Source of the DNA: Physcomitrium patens
Lineage: Eukaryota > Streptophyta > Bryopsida > Funariales > Funariaceae
DNA: 64,000 nucleotides
Direction: 5' to 3'
Assembly (NCBI RefSeq): GCF_000002425.4
Contig: NC_037270.1
Span: 4,014,444 to 4,078,443, forward strand
Shown here piece after piece: positions 1 to 12,115 of the stretch. The first letter of the stretch is position 1; the number at the start of each line of letters is the position of its first letter. Below the pieces are notes generated by a model. The model was given only the letters and a program-made list of their open reading frames with translations. It was not told the origin of the DNA and made no database searches. The position numbers were made by a program, and so were the translations under genes.

Positions 1-328
1 TTGTAATGACGGTGTGAATGGGGAAAAACGGGAACTACTCAGGGTTTAGGGCTCGAGAGCGTCTCTTGCACATCACTGCACAGCCTGCCCCGCCGAAGGA
101 TAGAATTTGAGGCAGTTTAGGTGGTGTTGATTTCCAAAGCTTTGGAGGCAGCGTGGTGCAGGATTCTGTGTCCTCATTTTGCAATAAGAAGTCGCGGCTT
201 CGAGCTGCCCGTCGCTCTTTTCACGGAGGATGTTGGATCCCGTTTCTAGAGTTTTTTTTTTGAGTTTTGCATTTTCGCGTATGTTTTAGTTTGCATAATT
301 CGGCAGCATTAGATCCGGTTAGGAAGCC
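1..328 (+). promoter_or_regulatory. Upstream region and 5' UTR of NAA25
   Basis: This stretch ends in the start codon of NAA25 and holds no ORF I can support. It has a T-rich tract around 248-262, typical of plant 5' leaders. No clear TATA box or known operator can be named. Its role is inferred from position only. Confidence 0.45.
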
Positions 329-3300
329 ATGCCCATGAGGGGGGGAATCCCTGAGAGGAAACTGAAGCCGCTATGGGACGCCATCGACCATCGGCAGTAC
401 AAATCGGCAATGAAGCTTGTTACGGGCCTCTTGGCGAAGCATACCGACTCTGCTTATCTCTTTGTAAGTTGTCGCTGGCCCATGATCCAAGCTCGTGATT
501 GGCAATTCCTAATTCCGGACTTTCTTCACGAGCACCCTTGCATTGGCAAGTTCACCTTATGGTTGCAAATTTTGACATGGATTTCGTACTCTTGACGACT
601 TGTAGGCATTGAAGGCATTGATACTGGAGAAGTTGGGGAAATTAGATGAAGCATTGGAGCTTGCTCTTCGCGCCAAGGCTGCGAACCCCTTGGATGATTT
701 GACTTTGAATACACTCCAGACTGTGTTCCAACGCTTGAATATGTGTGCGTACTTGCTCTTATCAGTACTTTTTGAATCTCTTGTACTGAACTGACCTGCA
801 GTAGTTACTTGGTGATTTTGGAGGTGAGGTCAGTATAAGACGTTGTTTTCTGTGTCATGTCCTGCTGGTTGTTACAAATGTCATCTGTTCTGCTGCCTTT
901 ATTGAAGTGGTGGATTTGCTGAGGCCGGTAATCATCTGTGGGGATCATTAATATGTTAGACAAGAACGAAGGCACTTTAATTTCTGAGGTTAGTGGGGAA
1001 ATTTACGAAGTGCTAAATCTATTCCTTGTCTCGAGCAGTGGACGCTGCCACAGCCCTTTTTGAGTATGCGTGTTTGAAACTTCCAAAAAACATGGATTAT
1101 CAAGCTGCTCTATTTAATTGTTACGCTCGTCAGTATCTGTATGTTAAACAACAACAGGTGAACTTCGCTAAACTTTATCAAAACCTTGTTTTCTTTTGGG
1201 TCGTTCTATTGCAGGTGCATGTTGGGTAGCGCTGAAAATCATTCAGATTCATTAGAATAGTTTGAAGTCTTGCAACTCGAGTTCAAACTTATGTTGTAGA
1301 CTGTGATTAACTATCTTTTCGGTTTTTAACAGGTAGCGTTCAAATTATACAAAGTAGCTGGAGAGGAAAGGTTTCTGCTCTGGGCCGTTTGCAGTATCCT
1401 GTTACAGGTTTGCTACGGAACTTCCCAGTTTTTTTTGTACTGTTTAATGTGTAAGAAAATCAAGATTACAGCATACGGATCTTCCATTACAGCTTTTCGT
1501 ATACTTTGTGTATAGCATGTTTGCTCGTGAACTTGTTAACATGATGTGCAGGATGTTGTTAAGTCATTTTGTATTATTGAATGAGTGTTACTGAAAATGA
1601 CATGTTCGAAAATTTTGATCAGATTGTTCGGAATTTCGACCTCTGATTGTGTTGACATATTTTCTTTCAACGTGAAAGTTTGAAGTATCAACTACTTATG
1701 CTGAGCTGATAGCAAAGTGAATGCAGACACATAATTTCTGTGTTATCGCCTATTAACATTGATAACTTACAGGTCGACAATGAGAACAGCAAACTCCTCC
1801 CGTTGGCAGAGGCAATGATAAAAAAACATCATCAGTCTCATGGTCTGCGTGAGCGTGAAGGTAATCCATTGAACTTAAAGAAATGTACATTTCAACGTAA
1901 ACAGATTCCTTGCATGTCTTATTTAGAATGATTGGATCTCTATGCACTGGTGGGAAATATTCATGTTTCCTTTTTTTCTATGGACTTCTTGTTCTGAATC
2001 CTAGTTCTGATTGTCTATTACAGGAGTTGTAGTGTACATGGATATCTTGAAGCGTCAGAGGAAGTATGGCGATGCATTGACGTTGCTGCAGGGATTGTCA
2101 GGTGACCTGCTCACTATTGGCATTGATCGATTGCGGTTGCAGGTGGGTGAGAATATCCCTTATTAACTAGTTTGATTTTGTTTAGAATTCTGACAGTATT
2201 CTCATTAGCAACGTAAGTCAGCCTTGTGGGGCGATAGTGGAGTGTCACAATTGTGTCGGTATCCTCTTGCGTGCTACTCTGATCTGAAAGAAATGAGTTT
2301 GATATGTAGTTTTATTGCGTTGGTTAAACAATACTCTAACAGTTGTTTGATTCGACATGGACTGTTGTTAAGCTGACAGGGAGAGCTCCTTGTTCACTTG
2401 AATCAGCACAAGGAGGCAGCAGATGTTTTTCAAGAAATCATGAGGAATAGGTGTGTGTTTTGCTCTTTTCTTACAGCTCTCCGCATTTCGACATGTCTTC
2501 CTTTGTAGATTGTGCTTGAACTTGAACTTGTAATTCATTAGATAGTTGAAGATGTACTGTCAGGTTTTGATTGCAATTATTAGATGTCAAGTCACACGTT
2601 CAATTCGTCAATGTCAATCTTAGAACAATGATGATAACATCATGCGCTTTATGGATTCGCAATCTTGACTGTGGCCTATGTTTTCAGTTCAGATGATTGG
2701 GCTGCTTTTCAAATGTTTTTGGAAGCAACATTGAATCCTATTCACCAGGTCTCCAATGAGCTGGAGGCTCTTTCTTTGACATCTAGCAGGAAAGAAGAGG
2801 TGAAGGTTTCTTTAGCCTGAAGATATTAGGCAATGGTAAATTAATACTAATACTTTAAAAGGGGTGCAGCGTGATCAGAATCAAACTGGTATTGTGTAAC
2901 TCGCTTTCTTATGAATGACTGCAGTCCTTGGTGACCATGACGTTCTGAAAATACAAAAAAACTTGGTGAAAGTCTTATCAACTGTTGGCATTGTTGGCAC
3001 ATAACATGCTGCACGTAAACTGTAGTTCATCAAATCTTTTATCATTTAAAAAGGGGATCTGCTGTTTTGGGTTTGTTTTTTTATTTTTTAAAATTATCTT
3101 CTTTCATAAGATAGATCCGAGGGTAACAATCGATTTATTTTGTGATTGGCAGACAGAGGCTTTATTGCAGAGAGTTCATACGTTTGTACTTGAACTGCAA
3201 GCTCTGAAAGTGCCTGAAGTACGCCGGGCACCTTATCTTGCTGAACTGGGAATTGAGAAAAGACGGTTGATGTTGACATCATCTGCAGATTCAGCTGATG

Positions 3301-6300
3301 CGCCCTCTGCACGTCTGGCACAATCAATCCTGACATATTTTCAAAGGTGTAGTTGGAATTTAGGCTGACACATTTTTCCACTTTTCAGTTCAACTTTGAG
3401 TTGATTAAGGTTTTATAGATATTAATCCGTGTAAGTTCTTGTGGTTTGTAGCCATGAGTGGTTTCTAATTTACATAAAATCAATACCTCAAATACGTTTG
3501 ACGGTTGATTCCACTTGATAACGTAAGGAATACTAATGCTCTTCGACACTTCTTAGCAGATTTGGATGTATGACCAGCTTCACATCAGATGTCATGGAAT
3601 TTATACTGCATATTGACAAGGAGCAACAATCGTGGCTCATCAAGGAAATGCATCGATACTGTCAGGATCTGCCACCAGATACAAAACCTGTGAATGCGTT
3701 ACGGTTTCGCTTGGCTGCTTTCCAGATGGAAAGTAGATTGGGCTGGCAGCACGCACATGCTTCCAAGACTGGTATTCTTCTATCTTAAGTAATCGACGTT
3801 AATCTTGTTTTGTCAAACTCGATAAGCAGCGTTTGATAAGGTTAGCTCGAGTATATTATAGTTGTGCCTCTTAATTCTCTATTTTGGTGGCTTGAAATGT
3901 GTGACCTGAGCATCAATGTGGGTCTTTCAAACATTCTATGATGATTTAACCACTGGGGACTTGTATTTGCAGGCTTACTAGATACCGCTGAAGAGATTGT
4001 TCAGCTGTTCCTTGAGAGTGTGAAGCTTTCTGCAGAAGTAGATTCTCAAGAAGCGATGCTTGGAGGGGAGTTTTTGACCTTAGTTAGTGACCTTTTAGTT
4101 GAGGTATACGTTTTAGCCGAACTGATGTGTGGCGCATTTGAGTTTTGTACAAAACATGTATTAGGATCCTATTTTGCAGAGTACCGTATTGCTTGTTTAA
4201 TCTGCATTCTGGGATGGAGGCAGTAAACCGGATTCTAGATTTGTCTGGTTAGTTGGATTCTCAAAGTTTGTTGCTTTTACTAATGCCAAATAGGTTTTTT
4301 TAATTTATTATTTTTTCTTTTTATCTTTTCATTTTTATTTAATTCTTTTTTTGGTTGGTATTCTCTTATAAGCTATAGATCTTCTTTGCTTTTGTTCCAG
4401 ATGTATCTTCAAACGAAGCATATTGGCTTCATATTGGAGGCTATTTTTGTTCTTGAGTTGGGGCTAGGACTTCAAAGGTACGAAATTTCTTCCTAATAGA
4501 GTTTTTGGGGCTATTCAATTTGTTTTTCTGGTCAGGTAATAGTTTTGTAGTCATCTTACTAACTTTGTAATAATAGAAAGGCCTTGTTACGTAACGCTGC
4601 TCAGTGCGTCTACCGAGCTTATTATAACTTACTTTTGAAGTGCTGCAGATATCATCCACTGCACAGGTTTTTGCTCGTGAATCTTTATTCATTCTTAGCA
4701 GCAACTAAACCCGCTTGGACCTGGTTAGTAACTTGACTGTGAATGTCCTTCTTCATTTCTCTGTATGGATCTTATGTGGTCGTCCTTCGTTCTTTGATAT
4801 TTATTGTTACAGAATACAGAATTGTGGGATAATTTGAAGACGAGTGCGGTTGATTTTGTCTATAACTTTCTCAACAAACTTCTCTGAAGATTGTGAATAT
4901 CTGGCACAGGTTCAAGGCTGCAGACGTGAAGTATATCCTCCTGGATTCTATGTCACATCATATCCTTCCAAGTCTTGTGAGATCTCTAGATTGGGCTGCT
5001 TTGGATTCTATGACTCGTGATATCATCAAATTTCACGACGACTACAGGCGGGAAGCTGCAGATCTTGCAATTCTTGCGTATCACCATAACACCTACAGCA
5101 AAGTGGGTTTCACTTGACACCTGCAATCTTTTGAACATTTTGAACGTCAAACGTAACATCTTGTGAAGTTTTGAGTGAAAATCAATCCAGATTTCTGTAC
5201 ATAAATATGATCCACACTTGTGCTCTAATCTTCCACTTATATATATATATATATACATATACTTTGCCTTTATACCAGGTGCTGGAGTTCCTAACTTTCA
5301 AAGAGAAGCTAGAAAAGTCACATCAGCTCTTGGTTGCACGTATTGAGTCTATCATTCTGTCTTTGAAACGAAAGGCTCATAATTTGGAGGAAATGGAGGT
5401 AGATACTTCTTGCAACGCACCATTTTCTCGATGACGTTTCTATCTGTTCTGTGGGTTGTACTTCGGATTCAGGAATGAATTTATACTGTAATCTCTTTAG
5501 TTGAATTGGCAGAGTTATTCATTATCATATTTTGGATAGATCCTTTCAAACAGCGAGACGCAAGCAGTTGACACTCATGTCATGTATGGTTAGGTTGTCT
5601 TGCAAAGTCTGGATGGAGGTCGTTCACAGCTGGATTGGGCTACAGATAGCCGTTTGAATGCACTTACGTTTAATGAGGACTTGGAAACGCGACCATGGTG
5701 GTCACCTGCCCCTGATGAATCTCTTCTCATAGGTAAATTTCATTTTTCAATTTACTGAATTTTACGAAGCACGGTTCTGTCCGATGTATCTTAGTTCTGA
5801 TTATCTGCTGGACAATTGAACTTCAGAGTCATCCGAGTCTTCTGAGCAAACCGGCCCTCGGCATCTGGGTGGAATTCAGGTAATCCCTAGTTTTGGACAT
5901 TAACAGGAACTACCTGATGGTCTATTTTGAAGTCTTAACATTGTTTCAATGTTTGTAATGTATTTCATTAAACATAACGAGACATTGGAAAATTTGATTT
6001 TCGATCCTATAGTCTTCTCAATATTTTGGCTGAAGTGTTGAGCCTCGAAAATGTAGCCTACACATATATTTAGAACTTGAAGTTTTATGGCAGTTAAAAT
6101 TGCGGAATCAAGTGAGACCTGCAGGTGTTTTTAGTCATATTTCATTGTGTTGAAATTGCAGGAACTTCAGAAGAAACTGAAGTTCTGTTCGATGAGGCGC
6201 TTAAAACTCAGGTGTGTGCTGCCGCGGCTTTTGCATCTGGCGTTGACTAGCAACTCTGGCAATAAAGAGGCTGACCTTGCTGCCGCTGCTGAGCTGAAGG

Positions 6301-7355
6301 CGCACGTTCTGCAGTGCTCACGCTCACTGGGAGTCTGTGCTGAGGATTTAGGTCTTTGGTTGTCGAAACAAGCCTCTGCATCTGATAATCAGGTTCTTAC
6401 CAATATTTTCTACTCGGTCGCGACTTTCATTTTCATCATACTTACGCGCTTATACTCTCGGATTTATCGGTGTAGAGATCATGTTGAGGTTACCATGTGA
6501 TAACAGTACCTGTGCTTCACACTGGCGTACGATCTGTGTATCTACTAATTTGCGCTAGACTCAAAATCATTTTTGACAAAGTTTGGAAGAGATTGAGTTT
6601 ATTTAATTGTAAGCATGCTAATATGCTTTTACAGGATGCAGGTGTCTAATTTTGCCTGAGATTTGCTATTGCTGCATTGACAAGCTGATATGTGGTAATC
6701 TTTTTGCCAGGTAGCAATATGGGAATCTCTTACGCTAGCGATTTTTTGGACCGCGGCTTTGTTCCCTGTTAAACGATACGATTCTACATGTCAGGAGAGT
6801 CTGCTCTCTGATTCTTTAGCGATCATAAGTGAACTCATGGCCGCGACTTTGCATGATTCCATATCTACTTCAACGACTAGTTCAGAGGTAATTTTGTCAG
6901 GTGTGATATTGGAGAAGGTAGTGACGCTGGTCACTGAGAATATGACCTGGTTTGGGTTGTGCCTACAATCATGGGTAGCAGGGTTGCAACCTGGAAGCAA
7001 GAGGAAGAAGCATGTTCAGTCTGCGTCTTTGTCAGAGAACATTGTAGGTACTCTTCAAAAGGCCACTCAAACTTTCTGCTCCCATTTAGAGGAGTGCGAT
7101 TCTTGGGCGACAGACCTCCTGGGAAAAGGTATAGGCGAGAATAAGAAGTTGTTAGCAGACGATGTCATTGCTTCTTGTTCTACTCCGGGTCATATTATGA
7201 GGACTTTGGAAACTGGTCTGGGAAACGGAAATCGCGTGCCAAAGTCTTGGGATACAATCTTGAAGGAGGTCATTGACTGCCAGCGAGCCACAGTGGTAGG
7301 CATTAGGGATACTTGCAACTCCAGGTTGCAAGCAATGAAGTCAATAAAATTCTGA
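329..7355 (+). CDS. NAA25: NatB N-terminal acetyltransferase auxiliary subunit NAA25 (19 exons)
   Basis: Auxiliary, ribosome-anchoring subunit of NatB, which with catalytic NAA20 acetylates nascent proteins starting Met-Asp/Glu/Asn/Gln in the cytosol. I could join 19 exons with GT-AG borders and consistent phase: 329-463, 606-744, 1039-1157, 1333-1407, 1773-1860, 2024-2142, 2380-2450, 2688-2799, 3153-3346, 3560-3771, 3973-4103, 4401-4477, 4649-4723, 4910-5102, 5279-5398, 5594-5732, 5827-5879, 6162-6392, 6711-7355. They sum to 975 codons plus stop, slightly shorter than the roughly 1,000-residue plant homologues. Recognition rests on the N-terminal block GGIPERKLKPLWDAID, then ALKALILEKLGKLDEAL (TPR-like helical repeat), VKQQQ, KLYKVAGEERFLLWAVCSI and SHHILPSLV. 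These match the NAA25/Mdm20 family order. The start at 329 is the first ATG before the conserved block; a second Met two codons later could also serve. The terminal exon is the longest. No frame breaks were seen. Exon borders are by eye; the family call is strong. Confidence 0.9.
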
Positions 7356-8390
7356 GAAACGACTTTAACCTAGGTTTCAAGTATCTCTAGGCCTAATTCC
7401 AGACTTGTTATTTTCCTAAGTTCGAACTATTCTCACTGATCTCTTCACTATCATGATAAGTGCTTTTTCTCTGCGTCTGCAAGGAGTTGCACTCAGCCAC
7501 TCTCCACTCTCTCTGTCTTGCCCTTGTGCACCTGTCCGATCTGTCACAATTGGCTACTTTTCCGTGTAAGCTGCAGGTTTATGTGAACCATAAGCTTTAA
7601 GCAGCGGCTAGCACGCAGAGCGTATAGAACCTAGAGAAAGCGACGATTACCTCATTTAGATTGCGGACGAGCAGTCCACACAACCTCAATCAGCCCGAGA
7701 CATCTTCAACATCCAGTAGCCAGCTTTTGGATGTTCATTATGAATCTTACATGAAGCAACTGTTCGTTTTTGAAATGATCACCACTCAACAGTTGTATTT
7801 GGAGCCTGAGTGGGACTGCAGAACTTTGCTGAATTGTCCGACTTGTGGATAAAGAGAAAGCAAGGTCCCACAAGTGACTAATGACGACACGTCTCAATCT
7901 TCAAAGTACGACTTCGCAAGTATAGATTTATTCTAAAGGATTTAGTTCCATAAAAAGTAGAGTCAGAGATATCAAGCTAGACTAGGAGCCAACGAAAACT
8001 GGGCTGGGTACGATTCTGGAACGGTTAGCACTCTTACAAATATTTTGCTCCTACTCGATGCTCATCTCTTTGTTTCCCATCTTGCCTTTCTGTGTAGTCC
8101 TAGTTCGAAATATATATCTCAACTTCTGTACAATGATCGTACGGCGAGCACGCCTATCCTTCACGTTGATCGTCGCGAAGAGGGTACGAGATTTGTGTCA
8201 CCAAATTGCTAGTGAAAACTGGGTGCTGGTGAGACTCCTCAATGCTCTTGTAACTCCTTAAGCCAACTACATTACTTTTGTCTTCTCTCGTCGAATTGTA
8301 GATGAAATGGTTTTGCAAGTCTGCAAGGAGTTTCGGCGATAAAAGCATCGATGAATGAAATGGGCTGGAGTGAAAAGGCGTATCAGAGTA
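7356..8390. other. Intergenic region, NAA25 3' UTR to CHLP promoter
   Basis: About 1 kb without a supportable gene. The first part should contain the NAA25 3' UTR and polyadenylation site. Short open frames here have no recognisable content. Composition is like the neighbouring genes, and no transposon sequence is seen. Confidence 0.5.
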
Positions 8391-8396
8391 CACGTG
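8391..8396. promoter_or_regulatory. G-box (CACGTG) upstream of CHLP
   Basis: A palindromic CACGTG lies 323 bp before the CHLP start codon, with a GATAAA motif at 8468-8473 between them. G-box plus GATA-type motifs are a known combination in light-regulated plant photosynthesis promoters bound by bZIP/bHLH factors. This suits a chlorophyll-pathway gene, but a six-base match alone is weak. Confidence 0.4.
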
Positions 8397-8718
8397 CCAG
8401 TCTACTTTAGTGATATTATTTATTCATTTTCTTTCTGCTGCCGAAATCTTACGGAGGAGGAGGTTAAGATAAAGTCGAAAAGAGACCTCATCTGAAGGCG
8501 CTCGGCGTTCCAATCAGGCCCCATACCTCGCTATCCAGTCCCAGCCTCTCATCGCCCTCCAAACCTCGTCCTTTTCGCCCTCCCAAGCTTGAAGGCAATC
8601 TTTCTCTCGCTCACAAATCTCCCAGGATTTAGCTGTTCGCTGCCTCAGCGTGACTGTGCTTTGAGACGAGAGGGTCATCTTGTGCGGGGCCTGAGACATT
8701 GCGAGACATTCTGCAGTC

Positions 8719-10293
8719 ATGGCTTCTCTCCAGGCCGTTATCACCGCTTCCCCTGCCTCCTTCGCTGCGTCCTCTAGAGCCGTCTCCTCCCACTCGGAGA
8801 CTGCTGCCGTCTTGGTGCCTTGCGCCAGCATTTCCTCCCGAGGCGTGAGCACTTCTTGCCTGGGCTTTGTTGCCTCCAGCGGGCGTAATGCTTCGTTGAA
8901 GTCCTTCGAGGGCTTGAGGGGTTTGAATGCCAGTGGACCCACCTCCGCCGTGGAGAGCCTGAAGGCCGAGAGAAGAAGCAATGTGGTTGAAGAAGCCGGA
9001 TACCAGCCTCTTCGGGTGTATGCCGCGAGGGGAAGTAAAAAGATTGAGGGGCGAAAGTTGCGAGTGGCAGTTGTCGGAGGTGGCCCTGCCGGTGGATGCG
9101 CTGCGGAGACTCTTGCCAAGGGCGGAATTGAGACATTTCTCATTGAGCGAAAGTTGGATAATGCTAAGCCATGTGGGGGAGCTATTCCCCTTTGCATGGT
9201 CGGAGAATTCGACCTGCCGCCCGAAATTATCGACCGCAAAGTGACGAAGATGAAAATGATTTCGCCTTCCAATGTTGCTGTCGATGTTGGTAAGACTCTG
9301 AACGACGACGAGTATATTGGTATGGTTAGGCGAGAGGTGTTGGACTCGTTCTTGAGGGAGAGGGCTCAAAAGAACGGAGCGTCCATCATCAACGGGCTGT
9401 TCTTGAGAATGGAGGTTCCCAAGGATAATGATAGCCCCTATAGGCTGCATTACACCAATTTTGATGGCTCTTCGAAGATAGGAACTCCTGCGGTGTTGGA
9501 AGTCGATGCTGTAATTGGAGCTGACGGTGCCAACAGCAGGGTGGCCAAGGACATTGACGCTGGTGAGTACGACTACGCCATCGCTTTCCAAGAAAGGATT
9601 AAGATTCCTGAGGATAAGATGGAGTACTATGAGAACTTGGCAGAGATGTATGTCGGTGACGATGTGTCGCCAGACTTCTACGGGTGGGTGTTCCCGAAGT
9701 GTGACCACGTTGCAGTCGGAACGGGGACGGTCATCAACAAGCCAGCCATCAAAAAGTACCAGACGGCCACGAGGAACCGGGCGAAGGACAAGATTGCCGG
9801 AGGAAAGATCATCAGGGTTGAGGCACACCCCATTCCGGAGCACCCAAGGCCTCGCAGGGCGAGCGACAGAGTGGCGTTAGTTGGGGACGCGGCTGGATAC
9901 GTGACGAAGTGCTCCGGGGAGGGTATCTACTTTGCTGCTAAGTCTGGACGCATGTGTGCTGAGGCTATTGTGGAAGGCTCCGCCAACGGAACTCGTATGA
10001 TTGACGAGTCAGATTTGAGGACATATCTAGATAAATGGGACAAGAAGTACTGGGCAACTTACAAGGTGCTGGACATATTGCAGAAGGTTTTCTACAGGTC
10101 CAACCCTGCCAGAGAGGCATTCGTCGAGATGTGCGCCGACGACTACGTGCAAAAGATGACGTTTGATAGTTATTTGTACAAGGTGGTGGTGCCTGGAAAC
10201 CCATTGGACGACCTGAAGCTAGCAGTTAACACTATCGGGAGCCTGATCAGAGCCAATGCATTGCGCAAGGAGTCTGAGAAGATGACCGTATAG
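8719..10293 (+). CDS. CHLP: Geranylgeranyl diphosphate/chlorophyll reductase, chloroplastic (single exon)
   Basis: NADPH-dependent flavoprotein that reduces the geranylgeranyl chain to phytyl, for chlorophyll a, phylloquinone and tocopherol synthesis, acting at chloroplast membranes. The 524-residue product starts with a Ser/Ala-rich, acid-poor transit peptide of roughly 100 residues (MASLQAVITASPASFAASSR). An FAD-binding Rossmann motif follows (VAVVGGGPAGG, about residues 116-126), then ERKLDNAKPCGGAIP, the GADGANS motif, and the FAD-contacting VALVGDAAGYVTKCSGEGI around residues 385-403. Length and order agree with plant CHLP. The whole gene is one uninterrupted exon. The ATG at 8719 is the only one giving a complete transit peptide. 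A long opposite-strand open frame is a shadow of the GC-rich codons. The product would feed the phytyl pool used by chlorophyll synthase and the tocopherol route. Identity is very secure. Confidence 0.96.
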   Translation: MASLQAVITASPASFAASSRAVSSHSETAAVLVPCASISSRGVSTSCLGFVASSGRNASLKSFEGLRGLNASGPTSAVESLKAERRSNVVEEAGYQPLRVYAARGSKKIEGRKLRVAVVGGGPAGGCAAETLAKGGIETFLIERKLDNAKPCGGAIPLCMVGEFDLPPEIIDRKVTKMKMISPSNVAVDVGKTLNDDEYIGMVRREVLDSFLRERAQKNGASIINGLFLRMEVPKDNDSPYRLHYTNFDGSSKIGTPAVLEVDAVIGADGANSRVAKDIDAGEYDYAIAFQERIKIPEDKMEYYENLAEMYVGDDVSPDFYGWVFPKCDHVAVGTGTVINKPAIKKYQTATRNRAKDKIAGGKIIRVEAHPIPEHPRPRRASDRVALVGDAAGYVTKCSGEGIYFAAKSGRMCAEAIVEGSANGTRMIDESDLRTYLDKWDKKYWATYKVLDILQKVFYRSNPAREAFVEMCADDYVQKMTFDSYLYKVVVPGNPLDDLKLAVNTIGSLIRANALRKESEKMTV

Positions 10294-12115
10294 GTGTGGC
10301 GCTGGAAATCTTCTCAGTTGATATTGGCCAGTCCTCCTGGAATTGTAAAATTGTAGTGGTATATTCCGAGGCTCCCGGGCACGGCTCTGGTTTTGGTAAT
10401 CAATTTTGACTACCATTCATTTACTTGTAGAACAGAGTAAGTATCCTTTTAGTATCCCGGGATTAGGAATGCTAGATAATACTTTGCAGCTAATTTAACC
10501 GGCTCTGAATTTACTAAGCGTCCTGCGCGGTTTGACACATCCTGAATTCTAATTCTCTCAGATGTTGTTCCCTTGATGGCGAAGTTGTTGAGTAGCGTTG
10601 ATTGCTTGAATTATAATATGATTTGATGATGTACTCTCGGTAGTCATTTTTGATAAATGATCAACACATTCTGGCATTAGTGGAATCTGTGGGAGAGTCA
10701 TCCACAAATGTCCGAATTGGGATGTCATAAACTACGACATCTCTCGACTTTGATACCTGCCTAGAATTGAAGTCATCCAACCTTAAACCCTGACTTTAGA
10801 AGTAGTAGTCATCGCTTTGTCACAATCAGACGATGGACTGAAATTTCACAATATCACAATTCGACATCAACAATTGCTTATAAATCTACAAGGCACATTT
10901 TGCATTACAATTGGCAAAATTGAAAATGATCAGCAATGTATGTACACTTCAAATTGACATTTGTGTACACTGATGATATGAAGATCAACAATCTGAAGTG
11001 TAGCTAGAATCTATAAAGCCATCCAGATATGCATCTAAGTTGTCGCTTAGAAGGCGTCTTCTAGCCAGTCTGTCCAATAAATTGTGTGTTGTCACAACAC
11101 ATACTCTTGCTTTTGGATGTGACAAATAGAGACCCGATTACCTAAATGTCGTTTGTACTTGCAAAAGCTTATCACAAAAATCGTAGTCCCTCTAATTCTC
11201 CGTTATACAAGTCGCAAATTTGTAATACTCCCTTAGCTTTTTGAAAGATTTGAGCCTGTGTAGATGACCGAGTGTGAGTGTAGTCTGCAGTGTTGGATCT
11301 TTAAGTTTTGATGGATTCCCTCTCTTCATGTTTCAGTTCACTGGTACTGTTCTCAAACTCTTTTCCTGCACTTAAAATCGAGAATGGCCTTTACGAAGAT
11401 AAACCCGGTGGAATGGATGGTTGAATTCCAAGATTCTCACGCATGAAGTTGTCTCTCTAAACGAACATTGAACTAAGCAAGCACCTAATGTCTACATGTG
11501 CATTGGGGTTTCATCAGAAATATGTTCTTAACTAGGATCGTCTTTGAAACTCTTGCGCATGGATCTTTTCTGAAATTACTAAATAAGCGAAGATCACAAC
11601 TCAAAAGCACGATCAACAATCATGCCACTTGAAGGACTTCTCCAGGTTTGAATGGTAACTGGTCTGTGAAACCTTTTCGATGGTGTCATCTAACTTCAAA
11701 TACAGATTTTATTCTTTATTTTAAACCTAAACTTCACATCTTTGCAAAGAGCCAAGCTAGCAAATCAATCCAGAGGGAAGTTCAAATTTTCAACTTCATT
11801 GGTCATCTGATCGAGTTTGTTTCTTTGCAAGATATAAGTAGTGTTTGAACCCCATATATGCCTGATGGCCTATTCGTAAAACTTGTCCCGAAACTCAGAA
11901 CAGGTTTCTGGTGAATCTCAGGAAAGGTTGCACATTGAGCACCTTCGCGATGGTGGATAACATTAAATTCACTTCTGATTTTTCTCATCAACATGCCAGC
12001 ATAAGTTATCAATTTTGATATGATAGGTTTAATTTTGAGTGGCAGAATTTGGTGATCAAAACAGATTGTGCAATTGGCATATTAATGACAATCGCCAACA
12101 TGCCTTTTTATCGGC
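10294..12115. other. Intergenic region between CHLP and the aspartic protease (tail to tail)
   Basis: The two genes converge here, so the stretch should hold both 3' UTRs and terminators. I find no ORF with recognisable content, no RNA gene and no transposon similarity within the window. Confidence 0.5.

Noticed and set aside
8514..9272. 252-residue minus-strand frame over the CHLP start
   Set aside because: Same reason; it overlaps the transit peptide and promoter and has no domain.
8629..9843. 404-residue open frame on the minus strand opposite CHLP
   Set aside because: It is the antisense of a GC-rich, strongly supported gene, has low-complexity content and no recognisable motif; a coding shadow.
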